Of a DNA stretch of 64,000 nt, positions 49,111-61,760 are shown one piece after another. The stretch covers positions 62,001-126,000 of the forward strand of contig FWWN02000531.1 in NCBI GenBank assembly GCA_900175165.2, read 5' to 3'. Under the pieces are notes generated by a model. It was not told where the DNA came from, ran no database searches, and worked only from the letters and a program-made list of their open reading frames with translations. Source of the DNA: Rhizomucor pusillus. Lineage: Eukaryota > Mucoromycota > Mucoromycetes > Mucorales > Lichtheimiaceae. The translations under genes and the position numbers were made by a program. Every line of letters begins with the position of its first letter. The stretch's first letter is position 1.

Positions 49111-50562
49111 AGTCTCGATATACGATCAAAAAGCAAAGTGTGAAGAAACGACTGAAAGAAAGAAAGATGTGATGGGTTTCAGGTAGAGCAGCAGACGTGT
49201 ATGCGCGTGTTCAGAGAGGCGACAAAAAAAAATCATGCAATGCCGACGAAATTTCGGCGACATTCTCGAAATTACAAACAGACAGATGGTCGCTCGTTGA
49301 TTATTATTACTTTAACTTAACATCACTCACTCTTTTGACTTTCTCATCACGCTGCAACGATGAAGCAAACAATGACATTAGCTAGATTTGGGGATTTCCA
49401 TAGAAATTACGCATCAATTATGCCCCCAACAGGAGCTCTATTCGACAAATTTCAAGTATGTATCCATTTTGTCTATGTAACTGTCGTGTGGATTTTCAAA
49501 AATAACACACCACACACTTCCATCCGTTATGTTCACTGCCAGGAATGATTGACAAGGCGCAGTATCAAGCTTGCGTACTAGGGTATTGTAGACCTCGCAT
49601 ACTGTGCAAACATTATGGACAACGAACCGGATAGACATGGGACATAGTGTGCTAGGATCTCGTCTGAATAAATTCTGCATTGCCGCGCTAGGGTCAAGAC
49701 GTTTCCAAAACCTCTTGTAGGAAGACAAAGCACAGTGTTTGTCTGCTAACATTTCAAAAGGCAGTCTAAGCGTTATCAAAATCCCAAAATATAACTCGCC
49801 TAAAACCTTGGCAAAAGGCGCACAGCATGATTACATTGTTCAGTACAAATAAATCAGGTTCTGTAAACAAGAGGAAGCCAAAACACATCCAGTATGTATG
49901 ATATCCAGTGTTCCACGATTACTTGGGCCTGTCAAATCCTTATTGATTTTCAAGCATCAAGCTGCTGTCGCTTGTGCACATCCCACATGCAAGTGAGCAG
50001 CTTAATACATGAATCACGTTGCTTTCCGGAATATTGTCTAATAGAGCGTGTGCGCGTGACATTGTATATACAAGGAAACGGTTTCAAAGAATAAGTCTAT
50101 CCACTGTATCTATCAGATCTCTCGCTACATAGAGTATCGACGTTTTATCGATCCTGTGGCACATGCTGCGAGAAACAATGTATGTTTAGCGCGCACCGGC
50201 ACCACGGAGGAGTGCCTTTTTTCTCGGAGATGTCGGGAGCAGTCATGCGTCTGGTGTTGCTGCTGCTGCTGCTGCCAACCGCATCATTTCCGTAGATATC
50301 GAGGCAGACTTGTATGCAGTGTTGTTGACTCGCAAAACTCATTCCGATCAACGGTATGGATCTGGTTTCGGGGTGGATGCGTTCCTAATGAATGAATCGA
50401 AAGCATACTTTGCGTTTGGGGGGTGCGTTTTCTGCGACGTTCCAAGAATACCGGCAGGGAGAAGATACCGCGCCGCCTTTAAATGTTCTTTGAGTTTCTA
50501 CTTGTTAATTAAAGTAGCCCAACGGAGCTCTATTTGGTTTCTGTCCAGTTAGAAACTCAAAT

Positions 50563-50613
<51 letters not shown>

Positions 50614-52403
50614 TAGAAAGCTCTTTTTTTGGGGGAGGGATGGCAGCGGTCATTTGGCTTGACGGGTTTGGCAACAAAATAGCATGCGGACTTGTCGTCA
50701 TGCGAAGCGATGATGGCCGATTTATTCAATAGTTTATTTCTACAGAAGAGCGACATTCCACACACACACATACACGTGCGATAATCTTTTCTCTATGTGG
50801 TTATTTATTTTTTCAAGAGCTGTGTGAGAGGAGGAAGTTTGAAGCTGCAGTTCATGCCCTTCAAAAATTAGCCAGGCTGCAGCAGACCGAAAATTGGTAC
50901 GGATCACCAAGCAAGGCTAGCGCCATAAAAGAAAAGAAAGTTAGGGACCTTCTTGTACAATGCAACACACGTCATTGTGTGAACAAGGAATGTACAAAAA
51001 GGTAAAACATTCTACTTGTCATCATAGTAACAAGCATCCACTAGGCAGTAGTGTCATACGTTATCGTGCACGTTGTTGCATCAATCCTCCTCTTTTTTGG
51101 GGTATGATGCAAATGTTTTCCCAATTGAAGAAGCCTTTACTTGCTGATCACTTGTTTGAGTGAAAAAAAAATAAACAAGTTTTTTTATTTATCAAAACTT
51201 CATGAATGGCGATCCGAACCTTGGCTGCTATCGCAAGCGAACGCGTTTAGCCGTAGATAACGTACAAGTACTAAAGTCTCTCGGTCTCCTGTTTTCCACC
51301 CCGCGCAGTCAGCTCGACGTGTCTAGAACCCATTCATGTACGGCTGGCTCGGAAATGCTGAGAACAAAGAAATTATGGTTCCAAGATCGACCTGGTCCTG
51401 CAGGATAAACTTCGGCTCCTTGATATGTTGACATCATAGTACTGTAAGCAGCGCCAGCCGTCCGGGGATAAATATGTGAATAATACTAATTTTTTGTTGT
51501 TGTACTTTCCAACAAACTGACAACAAACCATGTGCGACTACCTTTTTAAAAGTGATTGTGATAGCATGGACAAAACAAAACTTGGACGTTTTTGGATTTA
51601 TAGATTGCGTTCTTCGGAGGAAAAAAATGGAACGTTCGTTTGGTGATAGCGCGCACACTACTAGAAGTATAAAGAAAAAAGGATGACGTGAGCCGCAGAC
51701 CGTGCACACACCTTTTTTTGAAAAAAATGTTTAAGACTGGACGACCGACGATGACGACCGGGTTGTTTGCCCTATCTGGGGTTGCATGGTCGGAGATCTC
51801 AGTTACCAAATCGGGCTACAGCTTCCTCGGTCTCGGTCGTGTCGGTTGCTCAAAAAACAAAAATAATAATAACAATACAGGTTGCCCACGATGATAAATT
51901 TTTTTTGGGGGGAAAGAGAAGGAAGGCTTGCTGAGGATCAAGAATGGGCGCTCAAACAAAACGAATAAAAGAACGCAAAAGACAGTAAAATTTTATGTAT
52001 AATTTTCTGTACAAGGGGGAGAGATGGGGGAGGGATGGCACAGTCCAGAGGCAAGCGCGTAATGCATATATTGAAAAAGAATAAAGGCAAAAATTACCTT
52101 GCTACTATACTGCTGTATGTCTTTAGAGAGAGATAAACGGTTTGTGAGAGAATGTGTGTGTGTGTGCGTGTGGTGCATGAAGACAAGAGGGAAAGAGCAC
52201 GGGGAACGATACCAAGCCAGTTAGTAGAGAAAGGCTAGGCTAGGAAGAAGAGAGAGAGAGAGTAAAAGATCTGTACATAGAATGTTCGCTGCTAGATGCG
52301 CCTGTGTATATATGCATCCGGGAGACGACAGAGTGGGGGGGGGGCATAACGACGAAGGAACGGAAAGCGAGCATACTCTGGGATATCATAACGACAGCAT
52401 TCT
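49111..52403. other. Long gene-free interval (3.3 kb)
   Basis: No supported gene. The interval holds an AG microsatellite (50567-50609), several T/A runs, CA/GT tracts near 50760 and 52155, and a G run near 52335-52344. Part must be the 3' untranslated region of the WOPR gene and part the promoter of the BAG-like gene. Confidence 0.5.
50567..50609. repeat. AG dinucleotide microsatellite
   Basis: An uninterrupted (AG)n tract of about 43 bp. Confidence 0.95.
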
Positions 52404-53288
52404 TTACAAGCGTAACACGTCTCGCAGAGCATCAAGTTGCCGTCGATCTTCCGATGCAGCCGCATCCGAGCATGCGGGCAACATGAGTGACTGGAACGTG
52501 GTAGTGGAAATACCACTGATAGAGTTATTTCTTGAGATCGGTGGAGGTAACAGGGATGTAGGTGTGGACAATGTGCTGCTAAACACGGGGGACGCCGTGT
52601 CACTTGCTACCTCCTCGTCCGATGAAACGGGTGAAGATGAAAGCGAAGGAGGTGGAGTAGTATGGTAAGGTCGAGTGATAAGAGGGGCAGGTTGCTGTTG
52701 AATCAGATGTTGTTGCTGTTGCTGTTCTCGATGATGTTGCTGTTGTTGTCGATGCTGATTGTTGTAACTCATCATGCTGTGAATAGCCGCAGAGTGACCA
52801 CCGCTTGTTTCGAGTGGGTTCAGTTCCGGATAAAGACCCTTTGGTACGATGATATCGTTGAGCTGTCTATCCATGGAGGGCACCTGGAAGCGGCCGGCGA
52901 CGACATCAGCCTTTGTATAATAGGAAATAAGATGGAGTTTCTGATTTGTGGCAGTACAGATAGAGAAGCTTTGCTTGATTAGGCCATCGGGCTTGTAGGA
53001 GTATGCTGGAGTTGTCTTGTTACGCCGAGGTCGGCGCTTTGTGTCAAGTTCGCGATATGTAAGGAAACTGCCCAGTACACGGCTGGGTGACCATGTCCGA
53101 CCGTCTGTCCAGCGTCGCATACCGGCTTCGTTTTCATCCCAAGCAAAGACTGAGCCTGACCGTATCGTGACTCTTTCTTTAGAAGAAAGGCGGCGCTGTA
53201 CCCGGTGTAGTTGCCCGCGGCGGCAGGCTTCGAATATAATGAGTGCATCTTGGGGTGTTTTGATATGTCCAAAGTAAGTTTCCATCAT
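52404..53288 (-). CDS. WOPR-domain transcription regulator (Gti1/Pac2/Wor1 family)
   Basis: A 294-residue intronless DNA-binding regulator. WOPR proteins control morphological switching, sporulation and virulence-associated programmes in fungi. The N-terminal WOPRa box reads ETYFGHIKTPQDALIIFEAC, with RRLSSKERVTIRSGSVFAWDE and MRRWTDGRTWSPSRVLGSFLTYRE. WOPRb is SYKPDGLIKQSFSI, then LHLISYYTKADV and FQVPSMD. The C-terminal ~110 residues are Q/H-rich then Ser/Thr/Pro-rich, as expected for an activation region. Two ATGs (53288 and 53285) are adjacent; either could be used. The gene is isolated between two gene-free stretches of over 3 kb. Confidence 0.93.
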   Translation of the reverse strand: MMETYFGHIKTPQDALIIFEACRRGQLHRVQRRLSSKERVTIRSGSVFAWDENEAGMRRWTDGRTWSPSRVLGSFLTYRELDTKRRPRRNKTTPAYSYKPDGLIKQSFSICTATNQKLHLISYYTKADVVAGRFQVPSMDRQLNDIIVPKGLYPELNPLETSGGHSAAIHSMMSYNNQHRQQQQHHREQQQQQHLIQQQPAPLITRPYHTTPPPSLSSSPVSSDEEVASDTASPVFSSTLSTPTSLLPPPISRNNSISGISTTTFQSLMLPACSDAAASEDRRQLDALRDVLRL

Positions 53289-56200
53289 AGTCGGTGAGGG
53301 GAAATTTGGAGAAGGATGAAGGGAAAAGAAATGCCAAAATTCAGGAAAATCGAAATTTGGCTTTTATCGGTTTCTCAGATTAAAGTTTCGCACTAACGAA
53401 ACACGCATTTCTTTTGGTGGGAGAAATGGCAAAATGCGGATTCATTCTTGGCAACCCAGCAAAAATGCGGTTTTAACCTAAAACTCGAAAATGCGCATTT
53501 TCTAAAATTGCGGCATTTCCTAAACCCAGGTCCGAAAAAAAGGCCCTTGCTTTTTCTTTTATATCGTGACCAGATGACGGTCAAGGTGATCTTGAAGTAT
53601 AAAGTTAAGAAAGGATGACCACGTATTCTTGGATGTTGCAAGTCAGGTCTAATACAGGCTGGTTACAATAGCCAAATTGGGGTTTTAGTTTCCATGACAT
53701 GGGATAACCCCTCGTTTTTTTTGCGTTTGTTGGTTTGCTTTTACTCTGTGTCTCTGCAGCCTGAGTTCGCTAACACAATCAGGGCAGATTGCGTGTGTGT
53801 GTGTGTCTCCTTCCTTGACCGCATTCACACGCGCACGCGCGCTCAGGTACACACACGCATACACAACAAAAAAACCACATGTACATGCCGTCCTTTTTCC
53901 GAGTGGTGCTAATTTTTACGCCAGTTTACTGTTTATTTTGAGTCTAGGATGCGAATTGTGTGGCGTTTTAGTGGTGTTATCGGGCGACTGGGAAAGAATT
54001 CGATTCTTCTGGATTAAGTTAAGGAGGGGTGTTGCGGATCGATCGAAGAAATTACTATAGGTTTTTTTTTCAATCATATTCTGTCGTCGCAATTTTAACA
54101 AATCTAAAGCTAAAAATCAGGACAATAGCGACGATTTATCGATTGTTGTGCTGTTCAGGGAGATCAGGGTGTTGATCCAAAAAAGTACCTGATGCCGTTT
54201 TTTTTCTAAATCTGCATTTTCCCCAATCAATCTCCATATGGATCATTTTCCGTTATTTTGGTGCTCTCCAAACCCATCCCAAAAGGTCAGCAGGTTGTCA
54301 CATAAAAAATCGTCACGCTAAATTAAGGACTTTGCTTGAAAGAGAGGGGAGCTTCCACACAGTCGGTTAACTTGCCAACCTTATTTCATTTGTTGCCACA
54401 CACATACTCTATACTCAAGGCGCATGTAAATAATCATATATTGCCACTGCAACAGTACACAAGCGTTTGTGTAATATTAGCTTGTTTTGCTACAGATGAT
54501 GAGCGTGGATAACGATGGCTGTATTTTTTTTCTAACACTTTCTACGAGTAGACAAGGTGTGAAATAGAAACTGCTAGTAATTTCTGGAGATCGCCGTCGC
54601 TTTTCTATTGAGTTCCCTCTTTTCCACACTCTTCTTTTTTTTGCTTTCTTTCTGTTGGATCTTTAATTTTCTGCAGCTGTTGTTGCTGCTGGGTGGTGGA
54701 CTTTAGTTTTGCACCAGTTTCTCATGCTTGCTATTAGAAAAAAAGTGTAGCAATGCGACACTCCTATTTTCAATGGAATCCTGTCGAAAGCTGGTTGATA
54801 ACGGATCGCGCGTATTTGCCGCAAGATTTTTCAATCATCTCTGAGTGTAACAAGGTGGCGTTTAGGATTATTAATAGGTCCACGTACCGGGTACATTTGT
54901 GCGTGTGCTTGGGGGAGGGGGAAGATAGCCATTTGGTTTTATTTACTTCTTTACAACATTTTCCGCGAGTCAGTTGACAAAGCCAATTATTCACTTAATA
55001 TCGGGATCCGTAAAGATCTTATTTTATGTTGTTAATTATCATCATTTTCTTGCAAAGGATAAGGGCAGAGAACCTGGGTTCTGCTGGAAACAGTCGAACA
55101 AAGGCTCTTAGAACGACACCGAAAAATTTCATAAGGAAGCTCATTAATACTTGTGACCAGTAGATATCACAGAGTCCAGAATGGGGATTCCAGCAGGACT
55201 AGGAGTATTGGTAATGGACGACATCGTCTGCTGCCGGGGCAGTTTAGTCCCTCCAAGAATTTTGAGACCCATCCTGGACCTATCAGGATAATGCCATGCA
55301 TGCAGATGCGGCTAAAACACCCTGCTATTTACAATCATGACAGGCCTTGAGACACATGTGCAATTCAAATCTAAAGGCAGCTCAGGGCAGCTCGACGCAC
55401 GAGGAGGCTCACTGCGCGTGCCATGTTACCATGATCAGATGATCGCTCACTTTTCAGCTACATATACACATGTCTTGCATGCCTTATGTTCGCTGGTATG
55501 TAAAAAAAAAAAAAACATGCTAAAGGGGCAGTAGCAGCGATGTAGGCATTTACATTGTTTTCTGCCTTTTGCAGAACCTTGGCTATGTATCTGCTGCAGC
55601 AGCGGCCCCTCAATCGCCGATCGTTTGTTTGCCTCAAAACAAAAAAGTTTACCTGCCTGTCTTGATAATCTACAACAAGGCCAAAGGCGCATAGCTGCAC
55701 AGACCCCTCCTTCTTATGCACTTTTATTCCAAGCAAGATACGCCCGTCCTTCTGCACTGTATCAATTTCATATGTAATAAGATCGCGACTTTTTCAGAGA
55801 AGGATAAAGTGCAGGCAGCTGGATGTTGTCGTTTGCATAACGGCGCAGTGCAAGGCTAGTGTTCCTCATCAACAAAACGGACTTGAGCACGACGGTGTCA
55901 CTGTCGCTTCATATAGAAAGTGCATAACATATGTACACTTTAAAGACTAACTCACTCAGCAGGATCCCGTTGCTGATCACAAACAAACCCAAAAAGACCG
56001 GCTAATTCCGCGCAATAGAGTCATCGGAAAACGCTATTTAGTATACGAGTAGTGGCCAGCAGCACCAGCAGCTACCGATAGAACAGGAATAGAACCCAGA
56101 GATTTTTCATTTACCCCTAGATGCCCTCATTTTCCCTTTTACCACATGGAAAGTTCTGGCCTTGTTGAACAAATGCATACACAGAGTCTGCATAGGTAAC

Positions 56201-56832
56201 AAAGATAAAAGATTGCTTAGTGATAAGTGAAAACCTTGCGTCTTCTCCCGCTGCAGTCCTGTGGAATAAGGTTGGTCAATCCCTGTCATTATTCCCATGG
56301 CTCTCTTTTAGAATGTTTTGCTACATCACTCTGCATGAACGCAGAAGCCTCTGTACTTTCCAGATACATAACCGCCTTGTCGTTACTCCCCGAATTTCCC
56401 AGGAGATGGATTCAGACAAAGCCAAACTCTATGTGAAAGAAGCTTTTTGGGTTTAAAAGAAAATATCCCCAACCCCTTGGAAACTCTAAACCTCTTCACA
56501 CGTAACACTCTTGCAGCAAAGTTATTGGCAAAACACGGAGATGAGACGGAGATGCTTAATTTTCACCGTATTCAGCATCTCCAAATGTTGAGCACACACA
56601 TATATTCACATATATTCACACACATTCTCTCTTGTTGTGCTTGGGGAAGTTTCCACTCCTTCTTCGTGTTGGCGCGCAATAGAGAGTGTGGCGCTCAAGG
56701 CAACGAAATGCACAGACATCCTAAAAACATTACAACGATAAACGTCACAGAGCATAATCACCCGTGCTTTGAGCAATTCTTGCAAGAAGCAAACATAATC
56801 TTTCCTGTCTATCTTTGTTTTACTTTTTTTCT
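53289..56832. other. Long gene-free interval upstream of the WOPR gene (3.5 kb)
   Basis: No supported gene. Contents: homopolymer and CA/GT runs (for example 53796-53807), many T tracts and AT-rich DNA near 54.1-54.7 kb. A large promoter or long 5' untranslated region for the WOPR regulator is plausible, since such genes often have long control regions. Confidence 0.45.
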
Positions 56833-57625
56833 TCAAAAGCACTCTTCAATCCAGGATACTGCCTTGTTCATAATCTCTTCGTGGTTCTCATCGTCCTCGA
56901 CGGTTAGATGTTCAATATCTTCACTGGATTCCTCAACAGCCTCCTTTGCGACGACAGCCAGAGGGAAGTAAGGCTCAAAGTCTGTTTTCGGCATTGCTGC
57001 TGCAATGCTTGCGTTGCTAGGTCCGGCAGCCAACACTAGTCCGGTTACCGGTTGATTGGCAACGTACTTTTGACACACTCTCCAAGCCGCGAGCCCATGT
57101 GCCACCATAATAGGAGGGAAATCCCGAAGACTCTCGGATTCGCCTCGGAGCTCTGTCGTGTGTATGGAAAAATAAATGTGGGGTCAGCAAAGGGAGACAA
57201 GATGAGGAGAGCAACACACATGGTGGACAGCAGTGATTGTCTGTCTTCTTTCTTTTTCCGGGATTCTCCCCGCAGATCAATGCGCCATTACCTTGGTACC
57301 AAGTGTCCAACAATTTCTTGCCGTCGCCATTGTTGCTATCATTTCCATCCTGCTGACGACGCAAAGACGCCACAGCTGATTTGAACGCAAACTTTCCGAG
57401 GCGCTCTTGCCATTTTTCAGATAACCTACAATGAACTATGCGTGTGTGCATTCAGGTTCGTGGCATGTCGCGACCGCCGCGCTCAATCAAGTTTGATAAT
57501 TACTGGCTGGGTGTATCCGTCTCCACCAAGACGACTGGCACTGGTCGCAGGCGTGCTCCTTCAGGCGGTCTCCTTGTCGTCACTGTGATTAGGAACCGTC
57601 GCGTCAGAAGGTTTCGAGCTTGCAT
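56833..57625 (-). CDS. Small mitochondrial alpha/beta-hydrolase-like protein
   Basis: Three exons join in frame from 57625 to 56833. The N-terminus MQARNLLTRRFLITVTTRRP is a strong mitochondrial targeting sequence. Then come PVPVVLVETDTPSQ, EKWQERLGKFAFKSA, a charged part, and FPPIMVAHGLAAWRVCQKYV followed by TGLVLAAGPSNA. The last part is acidic, with AVSWIEECF at the end. The segment around VAHGLAAW has the place and spacing of an alpha/beta-hydrolase nucleophile elbow (GHSxG), but the serine is missing. At about 190 residues the protein is shorter than a full hydrolase, so it may be a non-catalytic relative. Family assignment is tentative. Confidence 0.6.
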
Positions 57626-58639
57626 GGTTCAGGCAAAGGAGCGGAAGAATGAAAATTTGGGACTCTGTGTGAGTTTCATCGCTGACTCCAAACAACAGGA
57701 TAGCAAACAAGAAATGGACTATATAATTCCTAACCTTTCTTTTTGTTTTCTGCACTTTCCAAAATGGCAGTAAGGATAGCATTCGACAGAGATACATACA
57801 TTTATTGATATCTTGCAAACTGACCAACGAAAAAACTGTCTGAATGAGACATTCATCAAGCAAGCAATGTTAAAGTTACTGCTCATTATTTCCATTGCTG
57901 AATGTTAACGGCGCCGGATCTACCAAATAAATATGTATTTATGCACACTAACCGTGTGCCTTTTCGTCTCTCCACCAAATGCCTCGTCCTTCAATCTATC
58001 CATACATATTCATGTCTTCCATTGTCTAGCTTTATATACAACACGTACATCAATTTGCAAGTACGTCGTCTTCATTCTTGCCAACGCTTACAACATCAAG
58101 GGCACGCTATGTTCAGTAGATAATAGCTTTCCCCTCGAAGATAACAAAAAAAGACCGCAAATGTTGAGTAGCCGACTTCATCAAGCTATATTGGATGACA
58201 AAGAAGCAAGATTATGAAGGGCTTGTGAGTCCACCAGAATAAGTGAGTAAGGATTCCCACAGCCCGCCGAGGCACCAATTCCTTCCATGGAGTCCAGACT
58301 ACCTACCTTTTTACTTGCCATCTGTGCATATTGCATGTCGATATTGTTTCTTGATTGACTGTATTAGAAACCTGTGTGCTCTTCTTGATTCTAATTTTCA
58401 CATCTCTTACCCTGTCAAAGATTTCAGTGACGATCATCGACACAAGAGCCCTATCGTGTATGTCTGGATAACTTTGACACACTACGCTTTTCCAAAGGTT
58501 TGCCGTGCTGTACACGGTTAATCCTGTGGATTAACTCATTGTATATGGTCAATGAAGGTATCCAGCGTATGAAAAAAGGAACAGCTTGGGAATGTGAAGG
58601 TAGATTATATATGTACATCTTAGCTAAACATTAATGTTT
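57626..58639. other. No intact gene; possible decayed coding pieces
   Basis: A short plus-strand open stretch at about 58125-58217 (RPQMLSSRLHQAILDDKEARL) and one near 58415-58500 look protein-like but are isolated by stops. Confidence 0.35.
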
Positions 58640-60450
58640 AATCAATTAAGATAAAGGCATATGATGCAAATTGATAAGTCACCTGGCCGATCCGCCACGG
58701 AAGTCTCCAGGTCCAAAAATGTTGGTGGTAACTGTGGTGCTTTGAGCACTCCAATATCTTCACGGTTGAAAATTCATCACTGTGCACCATGAAATGGACA
58801 GTGGACGGTGACGACGTTTTCGGACTGGACGCAGGAAGCAAATTCGAGTACAATATATGCAAGAAGATAAACAACGAATGTCTTCTCGGCGTACTTCGCG
58901 AATACGAAAAACAAGTTTGCATTGGCTCCTTTTATATAAAACTTGTCCCTTTGAAAAGATCCCTTGCGTTCTAAGATCGAATCTGGAAGGCACCTTTATT
59001 TATGGCGGTATGGTGGAGTTTAGCGGTCTGTATCGCCTTGATCCAAACGCAGTCGTATTGGTAAAGAGAAAGTTCGCCATCTCATTTGGACTCATGCACA
59101 ATGGCGTCATTCAAGATGTTCTGCTCCTGCATTGCTGATTGTATTCGCATATTCAATAATTTTTCGTGAAAATCCGACCGATCTTTGCTGTACATACAAG
59201 GCTTCTGGATACATAGCTGTTAGTAAGATTTGTGATTGCTTTACCCCGCGCTTTAGGCACTGCAAAGACCACTGTGGTCGTCTCTGGCTACAGAATTTAA
59301 CATTGCTTTAGACCTTGTTCGCTAAACAATCTTATATAACGCGCATCATGTTACAGCAGTTGATGTTGCCTTTTCGTTGATAAGCATGTGCTTTTTGCGC
59401 TATGTGTGATCAGCAGCATTTTCGTCCCTTGTAGTCTGCCTCTCGCCCGCTCTTTGACCCGCTTTGTTGAAATGACAAGTTGAAGAGTCCGCGAACGGAT
59501 CGCGAGCAACGACTCCGTGATGGAATAGCCAGCCTCTCGCCAGCCATTGGTCCATTCAAAGTTGAAGTGATAAACCGACTTATGCCTGTGAACAAGTTCG
59601 TGAAAGGTCACATTACATGATGCGTTGCGGCACGGAGAGTTGATTTCTCAGAGGAGCCCTATCAAATGGAACCCCGGACTAGATCACTCAATAACTTTTA
59701 ACTTTCTGTGGTACTGCATGGGTATTATGAACCCTTGACTATTGACAGGCTTTCGAAAAGACGATGCATTTGCAATGTTCATCAATATTCTCGTTGTTGA
59801 TGCATATAAAACTTCCTTCGGAAATTTGGCGAGAAATCAATGACTGTGAGAAACTAGGGTTATACGGAGTGCAAGTATGCAAGGTATCGACCGATCTATC
59901 GGGAACGGTGGCCAAGAATATCCTCCTTTCAGGTGTTCACTCGACACCGCCTACTACCCAAACGCCTTCAACTTGATGGCCCTTAATGATATTTGCGTTT
60001 TCCAAACTTGGATTCGTCGACTTCAACGACGACACGCTCACGATTCTTGCCTCTGCCTTGATAACCGCCTAGATTATTTCGATTAGAACGATCCTCGTAA
60101 AAATTCCGTTTTTGCTAACCGATCATCATGTCCTCTTACTTGATATGGCCTGCAATCAATTGAAAAATCCGACTGGTAATCGAGGGAACAGTGCGAGAAT
60201 TCAACTTGGTCATCGAAACGATTTGCGAATGCTGAACACGATGGACCCAAAGGTAAATAACCCATATAATCGCGTTCAAAGGTGCACGCAGGCCGGTGAA
60301 AAAGCTGTTGTTGCGAAGGGACCTCTGGGAGCGACGACAACAGTTCTTATAATCATGTCGCAGATTTTAGCAGGGGAAACCGCTCGTCCGGGAGATGCCA
60401 GGAAATTATTGAACACCTTGCAAGAGAGAAAAACAAGGTGAGTTACGATG
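58640..60450 (+). pseudogene. Degraded coding element, plus strand
   Basis: Protein-like fragments in changing frames: DKSPGRSATEVSRSKNVGG (58670-58730), MKWTVDGDDVFGLDAGSKFE (58788), NLEGTFIYGGMVEFSGLYRLDPNAVVLVKRKF... LLLHC (58980-59138), and later pieces around 59880-60000 and 60110-60440. They resemble one decayed protein. I cannot name the family. Confidence 0.4.
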
Positions 60451-60459
60451 GCCGTTTCC

Positions 60460-61760
60460 TTGATCCCGTTCTTTCTTTACGTCCACAACAAACAAATCAA
60501 ATGGATATCCTTTTTTAGGTGTGAAGGTCACCATGCCACCTGAGTGCAAATAGTTGTAAGAGCTTCGTCGGCGAGGATGTTTATGCGGAATCGGATGTTT
60601 GTCGCTCTCGTCAGATGAGCTAGTGCTGTCACTGTTTGCAACCACAGTGGACTTCCTTTGTTCAACTGTAGGAAGACAATAAACAGGACTCTTACAGATC
60701 TATCTATCGCTTCCTGCTACTAGAGGGTGGATGCCACTGCTGACTAGCGCCATTACTAGTTTTTCAAAGAAATTGATGCTGACGGTTGAAGCTGTAAACG
60801 TCTAATGAGATATTTTGCGGTGTACCTTGCCAGCTTCAGGGTGCTTACGTTTCCTTCCCGTCTTTCAGTTGACATGTATGTGCAGGTCGCCATACTACCA
60901 TTGCCACTGCAATACAAACAACCATACAAACATTTTAGGTCGGCCGCCATCTTTTCCAGATTTGGACGGCTAGGCGCTTCAATCGAATTCAGCATTTCGG
61001 CGATCATCAACGAGCGGAACTGGGTTATATCTCTTGTGACCTTGCCGTTTTCCACCTCGGAGACGATATGCACAATATCCATAAACTCCTAGCTAGTTAA
61101 TTTCACATTGCAGTTGAGATATTGGTCGGCGAATACACTACAAAGACTCGTGCTGAACACGTTCCACATCATCGTACTGTGTTGCCGCGGGTTCAGGAAC
61201 AGGATGGCTAGGGAGTGTGTAACAACTCATCTGCCGAATGAACCAGTCCTGAAAATCAATGACGCCGAAGCTTGCATTAAAGACATAGATCTTATATGTC
61301 AGTTTCTATCAGCAAGACCCTGAGAAAATCAACCTCGATCTTGGCTTCGCTTTGATATTTGCTGAAAGAGACATGATATTATTGCGCTCCTGTATCCATG
61401 GCTGGTTGTCGTTGGATGCATCGGTGACGCTATGTCCAGAATCACGCTGCTGCAAGGATTCTATCAAGCGCCTTCCTTCTTCATTGACGTTCGGTTCACG
61501 TATCCAGTGCTTGTACTGATAGCGTTCACCTCGGTTTGCTTTCGCTTTCAGTCAGTCCAAAAAATAGAACATCTGGCCGACGTCCTCCATAGCTTGAGCT
61601 CCGTTTGTAAACATCTTTATCGTCTCCGGACAAGTGCTCGTCAATGATCGTCTTGTAGCGCGAGATCGCGTAATGCTTCTCATGAAACTCGAAAGGCTTC
61701 GCAAAAACAGGCCACAAGAGGGTGTAAGCACTGGTTATGCAGCATTGCGCGTCCAATGGG
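60460..61760 (-). pseudogene. Degraded element fragment, family B copy 2
   Basis: On the minus strand from 61756 downward there are pieces including HEKHYAISRYKTIIDEHLSGDD (61690-61620) and WIREPNVNEEGRRLIESLQQ with DNQPWIQERNNIMSL (61510-61360). These are followed by an open stretch at 61082-60756 (MDIVHIVSEVENGKVTRDI...) and a Ser/Asp-rich piece at 60645-60406. The SRYK...GDD motif resembles the decayed element at 22.9 kb. Many stops and frameshifts; not a functional gene. Confidence 0.45.

Noticed and set aside
54753..54977. 74-codon plus-strand open frame (MRHSYFQWNP...)
   Set aside because: Short, isolated, no splice partners and no family resemblance.
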